Source: Citrus sinensis (taxonomy: Eukaryota; Streptophyta; Magnoliopsida; Sapindales; Rutaceae). Taken from it: a DNA stretch of 64,000 bases. Position numbers and translations under genes: made by a program. How positions within the stretch are numbered: position 1 is the stretch's first letter; every line of letters begins with the position of its first letter. This document shows positions 1 to 17,239 of this stretch, piece after piece. Under the pieces are notes generated by a model, which ran no database searches, was not told the DNA's origin, and saw only the letters and a list, made by a program, of their open reading frames with translations. Location: assembly GCF_022201045.2 (NCBI RefSeq), contig NC_068557.1, positions 28,745,501-28,809,500 of the forward strand, given 5' to 3'.

Positions 1-822
1 TATAACTTGATAGAGTTGTGGTTATAAAAATTATTGGAAATATGTAAAGTTATCTGAAAAGTCTAAATGTTTGCATTCTCTTTAATGTTTTTATCTTAAT
101 ATAACCACTATAAATATTATACAATTATTTGGTAACAACTTTGAAGAATAAATTATTATCCCCAACAACTTTAGAAAAATACTTGATGATGTATTGAACC
201 TTTTATATAACATAATATATGAGTGTGTGTTTTGCAATGTATGAATAACAATTATTATGTGAAAGCAAGTATCTAAAAATATGATTTCGAAAAACTATAA
301 CTTATTTCAATACCTAAATTGGGATCATAATTTTTAATGACAATAATAGAGGTTATTCCGATATAAAATATTACTATAAAAAAATTTATTATATCATTTT
401 ATATTTTTATCCAACTAATAAAATTATGCTATGTCAATTTCTCCATGTACATTATGTCAAGTATTGTAATGATGAATTGCATAACATTATTAGCCCAATT
501 ATTTTTTAACAAGCAGAGGCAAAGCTAAAGGTGGCCTAACGCAGGTTGGCGAAAAAAAAAAAAGTTAACTACAAACTTACCTCTATAGTATAAAAAAAAA
601 AAAAAAAAAGCTAAACCTAATTCGTTTAGTATTAAGTAAATAATATATTCATCCAAATTTCTAAAGTTTCTCTTTCATTATATTTAAACATTAGTAAGCG
701 AATAAAAAAAGGCATATGGAGAAGAAACACGGAGGATGCAGAGACATACAAAAGGAGAGAGAGCTGTTTCTTCATTCATTTTTTAAATTCCTAACAGTTT
801 GACTTGTATTATATCTATTTTA
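1..822. other. AT-rich 3' flank of CRK copy 1
   Basis: No gene seen. The stretch is AT-rich with A-runs near 550 and 590. It aligns closely with 5888-7277 downstream of CRK copy 2, including the opening bases, so the duplicated unit probably continues past the left edge of the window. The right-hand version carries an extra insertion of about 560 bp. Confidence 0.7.
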
Positions 823-3629
<2,807 letters not shown>

Positions 3630-3688
3630 ATTTATTAGTTATTCAATATATAAAGCAGATTTACTGGAAAAGCAAAGCCTTAGCCAAG

Positions 3689-3697
3689 ATTATATAT
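3689..3697 (-). promoter_or_regulatory. Candidate TATA box of CRK copy 1
   Basis: TATATA run about 60 bp upstream of the ATG at 3629. The same motif sits at nearly the same distance upstream of copy 2. Position and conservation between copies are the only support. Confidence 0.4.
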
Positions 3698-4786
3698 CGA
3701 TCGATGTCTAGCAAACCAGTGTAGACTATTGATTAAATTAATTAATTACCCGTAAATTTCCGGGCATTTTCACATTGGAGGTTGTAGTCATATTCTCCAA
3801 GTTGAAAGTCCACGCAAATTCAAACGTGTTTATTGAGTGAGCACTGTGAGCGACTAGACTTTTATTATAAAGAAAAAGCAGAAATTTTGAAATTTTGCAA
3901 ATCTTGTATGATTTGAAATTTTGAAACATCCCTGTAAAATTGAACAGAAAAACATCAATTTAATATAATAAGTAGCTAGGTTTAATCGAATAAATGTCAC
4001 TTTTAATAACTTTTGTAAATATATGTTGTTTCGGTTTTAATACTATAATAAATGCAGTAACCATTTTCCCAATTAAATATTACTTGACAATCACAACCAT
4101 CTCTTACTAAATTTGTGCTTCTCATAATCTTCCAAGACCAGGACGTTCAGATGGTTATTGACTATTGCAGCAAATGCTAATTTGCTTTCACAAAAATTAG
4201 CATATGCACCTTGTTCAAATCTGAGAAACAGCCTCGAGGGAAAGTACCACGTGTGGCACGTTCATTCTTGGTGTTAATAGAAACCGCGTCAAGAATATCT
4301 GATTTGCTTCTGCGGAACCCCACGCGGTGAAAATCTGTGAAACCCCACGAATATTCACTTCTCATTCCTTTATTAGAACACGCGAGCCTTTTTTTTTTTT
4401 TTTTTTTTTGATGATTTATTGACACGACTGGCCCCAGCCTATATATCAATCCGAGGCGAATCATGCGGTTTAATAACTAAAACTCACGTTACAAACTTAA
4501 TACATGAATATATAAAAATAATTTTTACTATAAACACATAACAACCTCTGTACCTCATACGAAAATATGTATTCAAAATTTGTATAATTCTTGTCTCACT
4601 ATAAATACTTATATTACAAATATATACATAAAACAACATAAACATACACAAAATGCAAATCATTTAACAATGTATCTCGTGGCTCAACATCAATTAACTA
4701 AAATTGATCTGCACGAAATCCTGCGAAATTTTGGAAGAAAATAAATAAATAAGAAAATAATGAGATTGCGGCTCAGTGAGTGGATA
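3698..4786. other. Intergenic upstream flank of CRK copy 1
   Basis: No gene recognised. Bases 4105-4200 match 10735-10830 upstream of CRK copy 2 (around TCTTCCAAGACCAGGACG), showing that the duplication extends into this flank. The rest, including a T-run at 4390-4409, has no partner in the right-hand unit. Confidence 0.6.
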
Positions 4787-5552
4787 TATTTGATTTAGAA
4801 CACACGAGTCACAGTAACCTGATTAACTAAAGTTCCAAGCAATCAAAATCTAGGATCGAAAAATCTGTGATGCCACACTCTCACATACAAGAAAACTACA
4901 AAAGTCCCAACAAGAAAGACTCAACTACAAATATTAGTATTAATCTTTCAAATACGGACCTTATAGTAAATACAAGCAGGTGACCTGATCAATCCAATTT
5001 CCCAGACAGAAAGGGATTGAAGTAAAATTTCTCATGACCAGAAATATTGTATTCATCACCATCATCTAATGTTTGGTTAGAGTTCACAAATATCTGTATG
5101 TCAAAACCATTGCATCTAAGACACCATGTAGGTATCAAGGACAACGTAATTTCAAAAGTAGATTGAGTAACCTAGAACAAGCAAACATGTGTGTTCATAG
5201 GAAAAAAATTCATCGAAACAATCAAGGCTGAGGGACACATTGTCGGTCCAGAAAAATATTACGAACCCCTGCCAATAGTGAAACCCCCCCCACCACACTA
5301 AAAAAAAAAAAAAGGCATGATATGGAAACAACAGAAATCTCTAAGACTTTTGTCGCAATCCAGTCATAGATAAATTCAGCCAAGTTCCTTAACCTCCTCA
5401 AGATTTAGCAATGTCTTCTACTTCTAGCTCAATGGCTGAACTTGGGATAGCAATAGTAGAAGATCACAAGTATAAGCTAAGCATAAAAGTGTGGAAACGG
5501 AATTACCAGAATTTTGAAAGATTATCATGGTCGGGTATTAAAAATCTATAGG
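4787..5552. repeat. Duplicated segment, copy of the OST3/6 3' flank
   Basis: This ~766-bp segment matches 14785-15553 nearly base for base over its whole length, from TATTTGATTTAGAAC to ATTAAAAATCTATAGG, with scattered substitutions and small length changes at a C/A-run. The other copy lies just downstream of the OST3/OST6 gene, so this one is most simply the end of the left tandem unit. No convincing gene inside. Confidence 0.9.
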
Positions 5553-6562
5553 CCACAATAGTTAATCTTGGAATAACGACCACAATACATATGACATGAT
5601 TGCTTACGATCAGTCCCTCCGTAGTTCCATGGCATTGTTTGACTTAACGAAATTAATTTAATTAAGGGAAGTAAGTTTATTTATTTTTTCAAGACTCACG
5701 GAATTAAAAATAATAAAACTACGAATTTTTATATAAAATTTTGTTATACAAAACTAACATTGTATGTTTAAAATAGTTGAATTAAATATCTTTTAGCTTA
5801 CACAATTTGTTTTTACACTAAAATCTCTTTATAATCACAATATTTGGATCAAATTATTTTCTTATTTTTTATTTATTATGAGAAGGTTATAACTTGATAG
5901 AGTTGTGATTACAAAAATTATTTGAAAATATGTAAAGTCATCTTAAACGTCTTAAGTATTTGCATTCTCTTCAATGTTTTTCTTTTAATGTAACTACTAT
6001 AAATATTATTTAATGATTTGATAACAACTTTAAATAATAAAACATTATCCCTATCAACTTTAGAAAAATACTTTATGATGTCTTAAACCTTTGATATAAC
6101 ATAATATATGTGTGTGTGTTTTGCAATATACAAATAACTATTATTATGTGAAAGCAAGTTTCTAAAAATATGATTTAGAAAACCTAAAACTTATTTCAAT
6201 ACCTAAATTGGGATCATAATTTTTTTATGACAATATAGAAGTTATTCCGATATAAAATATTACTATTGAAAGATTTTATTATATTATTTTATATTTCTAT
6301 CCAACTAATAAATTTATGCTAAAATCAATTTCCCTACGTGCATTATGTCAAGTATTATAATGATGAATTGCAAACATTATTAGCCCAATTAGTTTTTAAC
6401 AAGCAGAGGCAAAGCTAAAGGTGGCCTAACCCAGGTTGGTAAAACAAAACGAAAAAAGGGTTAACTACAAAATTACCTCTATGGTAAAAAAATATATTAA
6501 AAGAAATAGGTAAAGCTATTTCGTTTAGTATTAAGTAAATAATATATTCATCCAAGTTCTAA
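5553..6562. other. Junction between duplicated units and 3' flank of CRK copy 2
   Basis: Bases 5553-5887 are the spacer between the duplicated units. From about 5888 the sequence resumes similarity to the start of the window (TATAACTTGATAGAGTTGTG). No gene seen. Confidence 0.65.
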
Positions 6563-7120
6563 GGGCATGTTTGGCTGACAGGAGAGGAGGTGGGAAAGGA
6601 AGTGAATTTAAAATCTTGAATAATTTCTTTTGTTTGGTTGGCATAAACTAATAGGAATTTAATTTCAACGGAAATTTAATATCTGGTATAATAAGGAATT
6701 CGAATTCTTCTTTGAAATGTAGGAATTCTAATTCCCTGACTTAAAAATAATTGAATTGTCCTTTGTAACCTCAAAACATTTCCAAATTTTCAATTTTGCC
6801 CTTAGTTTAAAATTTAGAAGATGAAACCCTAAAATCACTTTATCTCTCGATTTCTCTCTATCTAGCAGCCCCCTCTATGATTTTCATCCATTTTCCCAGC
6901 CACTGCCATCGATTCAAATCAGTTGCTGCCATGGATTCATCTTAAAATAAGGAGAACAAGACGAAAACCGACGTAAATTTTTATGATTTTATAGATTTAT
7001 TAAGTTGTTTTATGTTAATTTTTTTGATTTGTTGAGTTTATGATTCTGTTTGGTTGCTGAGAAAATTATGGCTAATTTATTTTTGTTTTGTGTGTTTATT
7101 GAACTAGACTTGATTATTTT
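6563..7120. mobile_element. ~560-bp insertion present only beside CRK copy 2
   Basis: Alignment of the two CRK 3' flanks (660 versus 6560) shows about 560 extra bases here. The left end (GGGCATGTTTGGCTGAC, preceded by CTAA) resembles PIF/Harbinger-type MITE ends. I find no matching inverted right end. The right half reads like a plant gene leader: AAACCCTAAAATC, a CT-rich stretch, then TTCTGTTTGGTTGCTGAGAA as in many 5'-leader introns. It may be an element that picked up a gene leader. Exact ends are uncertain by a few bases. Confidence 0.55.
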
Positions 7121-7277
7121 CTCTTTCAGTATATTTAAACATTAGTAAGTGAATAAAAAAATGCATATGGAGCATGAATTAAACAAATAAAGAGAGAAGA
7201 AACATAGAGGATGCAGAGAATTACGAAACGAGAGACAGTTATTTATTCATTTATTTTTTCCACTCCGAACAGTTTTA

Positions 7278-10080
<2,803 letters not shown>

Positions 10081-10135
10081 ATTTGTTAGTTAATCAATAT
10101 AGCACATTTACTGGAAAAGCAACACTTAGCCACGA

Positions 10136-10143
10136 CTATATAT
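10136..10143 (-). promoter_or_regulatory. Candidate TATA box of CRK copy 2
   Basis: TATATA about 57 bp before the ATG, in the same context (ATCGATCGAT beside it) as the candidate for copy 1. Confidence 0.4.
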
Positions 10144-10590
10144 CGATCGATGTCAAGCAAGCCAGTGTAGACTATTGATTAAATTTATTAGTTACCAGTT
10201 AATTTCCAGGCATCTTCACATTGGATATATACTTACAAGTTGAAAGTCCATACAAATCCAAAAGAGTTTACTGACTGAGCACTGTTCATGATTCACGAAC
10301 GACTTGACTTTTATTATAAAGAAAAAGAACTGTTCTTAGTTTAGCCGGCAGAATTCTAGATTAACATGAATGTTACAAGCCGACGTTAGGTATAGAATGA
10401 GATGGCATTAATACATTGGTCGATACGCAGTCATAATGTATTAAATAACTAGGAAAAAAAATTGTATAATGTTAAACAACTAGGAAAAAAAAATTGTATA
10501 ATCTCTATTCTTTAATGTTTCAATTGAGTATTAGGTATAGAATGAGAATGAAATGAGATTAATTAATTCTCGGATTAATGTCAATTGAGT

Positions 10591-10725
10591 AATTTTTTTT
10601 TTTTTAATTACATGAGACTATTGCTCAAACTACAATTCATATTACATGAGACTATAACTGATATTTACAAATCAGACTATTACTGATATTACATGAGACT
10701 ATAACTGATATTTACAAATCTTCTT
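10591..10725 (-). repeat. SINE-tail-like fragment with a 47-bp internal tandem duplication
   Basis: A T-run followed by AATTACATGAGACTATTGCTC resembles the tail of the SINE at 41875-42219. The unit ATATTACATGAGACTATAAC then occurs twice, at 10639 and 10686. No tRNA-like head is seen, so it would be a 5'-truncated copy. Confidence 0.4.
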
Positions 10726-10830
10726 AATTTCACTAAATTTGTGCTCCTCACAATCTTCCAAGACCAGGACGTTCAGATAGTTTTTGACTATAGCAGCAAA
10801 TGCTAGTTTACTTTCACAAAAATCATAAAA

Positions 10831-12206
10831 TTAATTTTACATGTTACATTCTATCCTATTGAAAAAAAAAATTCATATAATTAATTTTGAACTGTTTTAA
10901 TTTGATCCCTGCTCCTTCCCCTGCTATCACGCCCACGGCCCACCCAGCCTACTTTATTTGATAAGAACATTTGTTTATCTATGCCTATCAATTATTTGTG
11001 CTCCTTTGTTTGAGTTTATATATATAGGGTAAAATATGTGCAAGAATTCCGGAGCAAAAAACTAATAATGTGAGCGATCAGTTAATAAATAAAAAAATTA
11101 AAGGTAATTATTTAGGTGTGGTTAGTTGTCTGATTAGTTTAGTAGTGTTTAATGAGAACTAAGAAAAACTAAAAGAATTAAACGCTAGGCTTAGAAAGTC
11201 TTGGATCGCATGTGTCATAATTTTCTACAAAAGTTTAGAAAAACTTTTATTAGAAGAGGATTCAAAACTAGAGTATGGGAATGTGAGATTGATCTACAAT
11301 TTAATTTCATCATTTTTTTTAGTAGTTACAAACTACATATATATTATAATAAGAGATCCATTGAAATTCTAAATACATATATTTATGGTAAAAAGATTGT
11401 ATTAGAAAGCATAACACTTTAACTGAGTGCATCAATTTTAATTATAATGATATATACATTTAAATATAACATTCCCTATAACACCATAATTATGGTTTCA
11501 TTTTACTTTGAAAAGTTTTTTGCATGTAAGCGCCATTTGTTGTAATTGTAGGTTAGATTTTATATACAAATCTCAAAACTAGATCGAGTCCTTTATTTTT
11601 GACAAGGCAGCTACAAGCCAGAAATTTGTATATTTTTTAATCTAAATTTGTAGCCATGATCGATTGCTAATAAGATGAGAAAGAGAAAGAATAAGAAGAG
11701 ATGAACAAGAAAGAAAATCGCTCGAGATAGAGGAGAAATTATAAATCATTAAACATTAAACAGAAGACAGAGGACAGAGAAAAAATTTATGATTAATTAG
11801 TATCATCAAATCTTGATCCTTCATTGTTCTTTATAATCCAAGGACCTAAAATTTTTGCCAAAATTTGTGTTTAAACTTATGGATATTGAACCTACCCCTT
11901 ATAATGGAAGATTACTTGTTAATCGATGAGCATTAGGATTGTTATTTCACTTACTTAGAATTTATTCCAACCGTCTTGGATTATCTTATTCTATTTAATT
12001 TCTAATCACTTCCGCAAACTAAAGATAGCAAGTATACGATGAGAAAGAACGATCAAGAAATTGTTTTTTGAAAATAAAATGAGCAAATTAATTGGTTCAT
12101 AATATGGCACGGCCCGGGGGATTACAATAACAGTATGTGTTGATGGAACACATTACGCAGCACCAGGACTGTTGACAATCTGAATTAAGGAGAAGTAAAT
12201 AAATAT
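10831..12206. other. Gene-free AT-rich DNA, right duplication unit only
   Basis: No coding signal or RNA gene recognised. It belongs to the ~3.4 kb that the left tandem unit lacks between its CRK flank and the OST3/6-flank segment. Confidence 0.5.
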
Positions 12207-12718
12207 TCAACCATAATTAAGGCGAAATATGTCATTCTGAACAGCGAAGCTTCCCCGCGGCGTAGGAATCAGGTGGAACATCTGCAAATTAAACACTTCA
12301 ATATCAATGTTTAGTTTTATGTCACTGTAAAGTACAGTAAATGTGACTTGACTTATAGAGGTAATATATATAGAGAACCACAATTGGTGATGTGAAGTGA
12401 AGTGAAATTCATAACCTGGCTGAATCTCAAGTGGTGGTCCTCTCCGGCCAACTGAAGGCTGCCGCTGACAAAGATGAGTAAGCCGCCGGTGGATGGACAG
12501 GGCTGGGAATCAATGGTGCTGATCATGTGTCGGCATTGATCGAACGGTAGCTGGTTAAACTTGGTAGAGATATCATCAACTCCAAAAAATTTTTGGCCTT
12601 CAAATGTGAGCATGGAAGTTGGTTGATAGAGAGAAGAAAGGGAAGCTCTATCGTTGTCAAAGAGGTGGTAGTAATGACCCACAAATGTCTTTCCCACCAA
12701 TTCAGTCTGATCTTCCAT
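12207..12718 (-). CDS. NTF2: Nuclear transport factor 2 (NTF2) family protein
   Basis: Small NTF2-fold protein; the family binds RanGDP and FxFG nucleoporins and returns Ran to the nucleus. Two exons, 12718-12416 and 12281-12207, join cleanly (CAG/GTTATG, TTTGCAG/ATG) to give 125 aa, about the length of plant NTF2 (122-134 aa). Seen: FVGHYYHLFDNDRASLSSLY near the N-terminus, SMLTFEGQKFFG, ISTKFNQLPF, a central ISTIDSQPCPSTGGLLIFVSG, and the C-terminal GSFAVQNDIFRLNYG, all typical. The ATG at 12718 matches the family start; an upstream in-frame ATG at 12802 would add 28 acidic residues foreign to the family. The gene lies in the part of the right duplication unit that is missing from the left. 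Confidence 0.92.
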
Positions 12719-14784
12719 TCTCTCTTTTCTTTCCAACTCCTCTTCTTCGGTAGTCTCCACCAGCCCCTCAAATAACGTAGGGGAAAGGGTGCATGTGACC
12801 AATTAATTAATTAATTAAATTAGTGCATTTCAGATGGGTGGGCAGTGGGATAAAGCACTAACAAAATTAAAGTAGTAGTGGACGGTGACATGTGACGTGA
12901 GGGTAATTGAAGGGTAATGCTGAGGAGAATCGATATAATGCTGCCTTTGTACGCAAAGTTGGAAAGGGTGATAGAAATAGTATAATGCACTTTTGTTTTG
13001 AAAAATCTAATGGCATCAACCTTTGAACCTTGTGTTGGTTTTTTTCACAGCCTCTTGACCGTCCAAATGCACTTTTTAAATCAGCTTCTGTGATTGTTAG
13101 AATATTTAGTCTCAAGGACAGGAGGAGTGAAGAAATGGAAGTGAGATTTACAGAGAGTTACTAAAGATTACAACTCAGAGCGTGATGGCTACACTGCTCT
13201 TTTCAGTGTTTAGTGGGTCTTTTGCTCAAAGCCGAAAGTATGGAATAATTGCCTTTTCTGAATTGAGTGATCATTCATTCTTTCCGAGTCCAATCCGTAA
13301 CTTCCTCTTGGGAAAAGTCGGCAGGAGTTTCTTTAGGAAAACCCATTTGTTCATTTAGCGGGCTAGAACTAGTCCTACAAGATCAGATCGTTGGAATCAA
13401 GATGCGTGCCCAGAAAGTTCCAGACTAATTTCTTTCCTATTGCAGATTTTGCGTGTTATACTCAACATATCTTTATGCTTGTCCATGATAAACATTTCAA
13501 TATTGTACAACCTAAAACTAAAAGATTGAAAGCAAAATTCCACAAGCGGAATGAAAGAAAGAAACTCTGGAAGGATCGATCATTTGGAGGCTCCGAACAA
13601 ACTCTCAAACTGGAGCAATGGGTCAGAAATGAAGAAGGTTGATTGAATTTGGTATTGCAATCCGTTTTGGCATCAGATGCTAGACTCACACTAAATGTGC
13701 AAAGCACATTCTTCAACTGGTTCAATGGGCAATTTTGGGAGCAACAGCAGAGAACCCTCGCTTTTGCCCCTTAAAACGCTAGACCTTGGACATGGCCTAG
13801 CCCAATTTGAGTTAAGACTGTGGGTTGGGTTAAGCAATTAGCGTCATGAAATATCATATCTGCTATGCTGCTTGAAAATCACTTTTTAGTCTCTAATATG
13901 GCATAATCTTGATCACCCAAGGACCAGGACAGCAAGACGGGGCACCTAACTAGCTTCACATTTAGAATACAGAAAGGGAAGGAGGAAAAACTGAGCATCT
14001 GCCTCATCTGCTTAATCCACGATGCCTATGCTAAATAAGCTTTGAGGTTTCCACATGGAATAAAAGCAGCCCTTCACTCTGCTCTGTGGCTGAGCAGAGT
14101 GATAAAACAGAAACAGAACAAATGGTGTATCATGTATACGAGCTTCAATTGTGTTCATCAAGGAAAAGCAGGATCCAAATGAAACAATACATGGAGGACA
14201 GTCATGACTATTGATCCTAATACAACATAAAACTTATAATTGCGTTGTTTCAGATCTTAAATAACAATTTAGCGTACTAAGGTATATATAAAAATGTGAT
14301 ATGTGAATCTCTAGAGGAATTGATATTATCAAAACCATAACATATCACAATAAACTTCTTAGCCAACCAGTTCAACCAACATAATCTATAAATGTAATTG
14401 CAATCAGCAGCTAGAAACAAGAAAGCAGCAACTTAAAACTTCCCTTTGTTTCCCGCGCCATTCATTCAACAAATTATAGGCTGCATCAAAATAAAGATGC
14501 AAGTTATTCTGCTGTTTCGCATATAAAAACATGGACGACAGTGATGAGGCTAGACATGGAAAAAGAAAATAAGCAAAAAGTAAATAAAGTCACCACGACA
14601 TTTCCTCGTGATAGAAAAATGGAAATAGTACCAACTAAGAGATACTCCCTTGTTGGATGAAAGGGCTTTCAGTGTTACCATTTGATAGAACAATAGTATG
14701 CCCAATGGACAAATAAATGCTGCCCACAGTAGCATCCAAATGGAAAGCCCAACTCTGACCACTATATGATACCAGACCAAGCTG
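12719..14784. other. Gene-free stretch between NTF2 and the OST3/6 flank
   Basis: The first part is probably the NTF2 promoter and leader. I see short open frames but no recognisable protein, RNA gene or transposon ends. The right border at 14785 is where similarity to 4787 begins. Confidence 0.5.
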
Positions 14785-15553
14785 TATTTGATTTAGAACT
14801 CACAAGTCACAATAACCTGATTAACTAAAGTTTCAAGCCATCAAAATCTGGGATGGAAAAATCTGTGATGCCACTCTCTCACACACAAGAAAACTGCAAA
14901 AGTCCCAACAAGAAAGACTCAACTACAAATATTAGTATTAATCTTTCAAATACGGACCTTATGGTAAATACAAGCAGGTGACCTGATCAATCCAATTTCC
15001 CAGACAGAAAGGGATTGAAGTAAAATTTCTCATAACCAGGAATATTGTATTCATCACCATCATCTCATGTTTGGTTAGAGTTCACAAATATCTGTATGTC
15101 AAAACCATTGCATCTACGACACCCTACAGGTATCAAGGACAAGGTAATTTCAAAAGTAGATTGAGTAACCTAGAACAAGCAAACATGTGTGTTCATAGGG
15201 AAAAATTCATCGAAACAATCAAGGCTGAGGGACACATTGTCAGTCCAGAAAAATATTAGGAACCCCCTGCCAACACTGAACCCCACCCACCCCCCCCAAA
15301 AAAAAAAAAAGAAAGGCATGATATGGAAACAACAGGAACCTCTAAGACTTTAGTTGCAATCCAGTCATAGATAAATTCAGCCAAGTTCCTTAACCTCCTC
15401 AAGATTTAGCAATGTCTTCTACTTCTAGCTCAATGGCTGAACTTGGTATAGCAATAGTAGAAGATCACAAGTATAACCTAAACATAAAAGTGTGGAAACG
15501 GCATTACCAGAATTTTGAAAGATTGTCATGGTCAGGTATTAAAAATCTATAGG
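14785..15553. repeat. Duplicated segment, 3' flank of OST3/6 gene
   Basis: Partner of 4787-5552. It begins 109 bp downstream of the OST3/6 stop codon and may include part of that gene's 3' region, which suggests this is the original copy. Confidence 0.9.
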
Positions 15554-15661
15554 TGTACAAGTAAAACAAGACAGTCGAAGCAGAAGTTATAATGGAAAAT
15601 CATATGCTCAAAATGTGAACAAAAAAAAAAAAAAAATCCTGACCACATTCAATTCTTTATC

Positions 15662-16705
15662 TCAGTTCCAGCTGGAAGGCCAGAAACCATGAACTCCATA
15701 TCCAGTCTTCCAATTATCCAGGTAAATGACCTTATTCACCGCCCAAAAGGAAATCAACAACGAGACAATCATAACCCATCTCTGTATTGACACACTCTTC
15801 ACTCTAACAAGACCGTGCGTCATCAGCGCCAATAAAAGCCCCACAATAGTGTACAAAAACCCCACAGCAAAACCCTCCGCTCCCAACTGCATCCCGGAAC
15901 CCTGGTAAAAGAACACCAGCTTGTTCGGATCGTTTCTGTCAGCTAAAAACATGGGCATTTTACGAATTATATTGTGCATTGCACCGGACACACTGAAAAA
16001 GTAAACAAAGACGGAACCAAGCAGCCAAATCTTGCGGTCGTGCAGTAAAGTCTCGCCGGCAAATATCTTCTTAGCCATAAATGGTATCCAGATTAAAATT
16101 ACGACTACGATGAGTCCGATTTGTTTCTTGGAGAGAAGCGGGGGATGATGGATGGGTCCCACGGTGAGTTTGGTACGTGATTGGACGAAATCGGCCATTG
16201 ACTCGGCCATCCGTGCGAAGTCACCCTGCTCCATCTGAACCGAATCGTCTTTGAGGGATTTGGCATCGGGGCCCACGAGGCGTATGTGAGGGAGAGAGTT
16301 GACTGCGAAAAGAGCGAATGAGGATTGGGATTCTTTGAATTCCAGGTAGCAGAAGAAGAGTTTTCCACGAGAAGAAGGATTGTCGACGTTGTTGGCGATG
16401 AATGAGGAGGCGACGAGGGAGAACTCGTTGCGGAGTTCTTGGAGGTGGAGCTCCGGCTTGTTGTGGAGCTGATGAGCGTCGAAGAATATGAGGATAGAGT
16501 ATGGCCGTGGGGTTTTTGTGGAGGTTAAGAAACGGGAGACTAGTTGGTCGTTTAGGTGGATCACACCGGCTTCTGATTGAGATTGCAGGTTTAGCAGCTC
16601 CGATACCAAATCCGAGTTCGAATCCGACGTGGATAATGAGACCAAGAGTATTATAATGGCTGCGAAGTAGAGGATCAAATGGTTCATTTTTGGGGAGATC
16701 GCCAT
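15662..16705 (-). CDS. OST3: Oligosaccharyltransferase subunit OST3/OST6 family
   Basis: Subunit of the ER oligosaccharyltransferase, which transfers the dolichol-linked glycan to Asn of nascent proteins; OST3/6 (TUSC3/MAGT1 in animals) helps certain sites to be glycosylated. Single exon, 347 aa, close to the Arabidopsis homologues. Seen: signal peptide (ILYFAAIIILLVSLSTS), a lumenal thioredoxin-like domain (SILIFFDAHQLHNKPELHLQ, LFFCYLEFKESQSSF) without the CxxC of yeast and animal proteins, then four TM segments (QIGLIVVVILIWIPF; IWLLGSVFVYFFSVSG; FAVGFLYTIVGLLLALM; WVMIVSLLISFWAVNKV) and the typical end FWPSSWN. The start at 16705 is the first ATG that gives a normal leader; 16687 is an alternative 6 codons later. 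Its 3' flank was copied between the CRK genes. Confidence 0.95.
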   Translation of the reverse strand: MAISPKMNHLILYFAAIIILLVSLSTSDSNSDLVSELLNLQSQSEAGVIHLNDQLVSRFLTSTKTPRPYSILIFFDAHQLHNKPELHLQELRNEFSLVASSFIANNVDNPSSRGKLFFCYLEFKESQSSFALFAVNSLPHIRLVGPDAKSLKDDSVQMEQGDFARMAESMADFVQSRTKLTVGPIHHPPLLSKKQIGLIVVVILIWIPFMAKKIFAGETLLHDRKIWLLGSVFVYFFSVSGAMHNIIRKMPMFLADRNDPNKLVFFYQGSGMQLGAEGFAVGFLYTIVGLLLALMTHGLVRVKSVSIQRWVMIVSLLISFWAVNKVIYLDNWKTGYGVHGFWPSSWN

Positions 16706-17239
16706 TGTTCGACACTGGCGTTTGGAGTTCTGTTTTAGCCTTCTAGGTTTTCGATTTGGGAGTCCGAGGAGATGACCAAACAAACTTGAAGACTTTCAGA
16801 CTTTCAGACTTTCAGACGACTTTCAGCCTGGGTCAATACGACGACGGTTTTGCGTTGTTTTACTATAATCTAAACGGTCAAATATTATTTACTTTTACAT
16901 ACCATGGAATACGACATGTCGCTCTATTTAGCTGCTCGTTGGAAATTTTAGGGTCTCTCGACACAGGACGATATCATAAACACCGCAACAAAAACAACTA
17001 CAAAATAATCAGAATGAATACAAGATTGCGGCAACATTTCCATGATGGTGGCAGATTATCTCTACTGGGAGAAAAGAGAAAAGTCAAATTGTGAATGTGA
17101 AATTGGATCATAAAGCTCTGTGACTCAATTCAGCTCAATACCGTTTAAGTTTCAAAACCTTCAGCATAAACATAAATGAATCATCAAAGGGTGGATCCAG
17201 TTTGAATTTGATCATGATATACACGTTCAGTTAAGTCTA
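16706..17239. other. OST3/6 upstream region and PPR 3' flank
   Basis: No gene. It holds the promoter of the OST3/6 gene and a short tandem array of ACTTTCAG (four copies, 16791-16826). Confidence 0.6.

Noticed and set aside
12719-12802. Upstream in-frame ATG extending NTF2 by 28 residues
   Set aside because: The extension is Glu-rich and absent from the family; the ATG at 12718 gives the normal length.
13391-13725. Overlapping short frames on both strands
   Set aside because: No family resemblance, no splice-linked partners, and composition like the surrounding intergenic DNA.
14550-14784. Hydrophobic frame on the minus strand beside the duplicated segment
   Set aside because: It lacks an ATG (starts with TTG), has no recognised family, and hydrophobic content arises easily in T-rich DNA.
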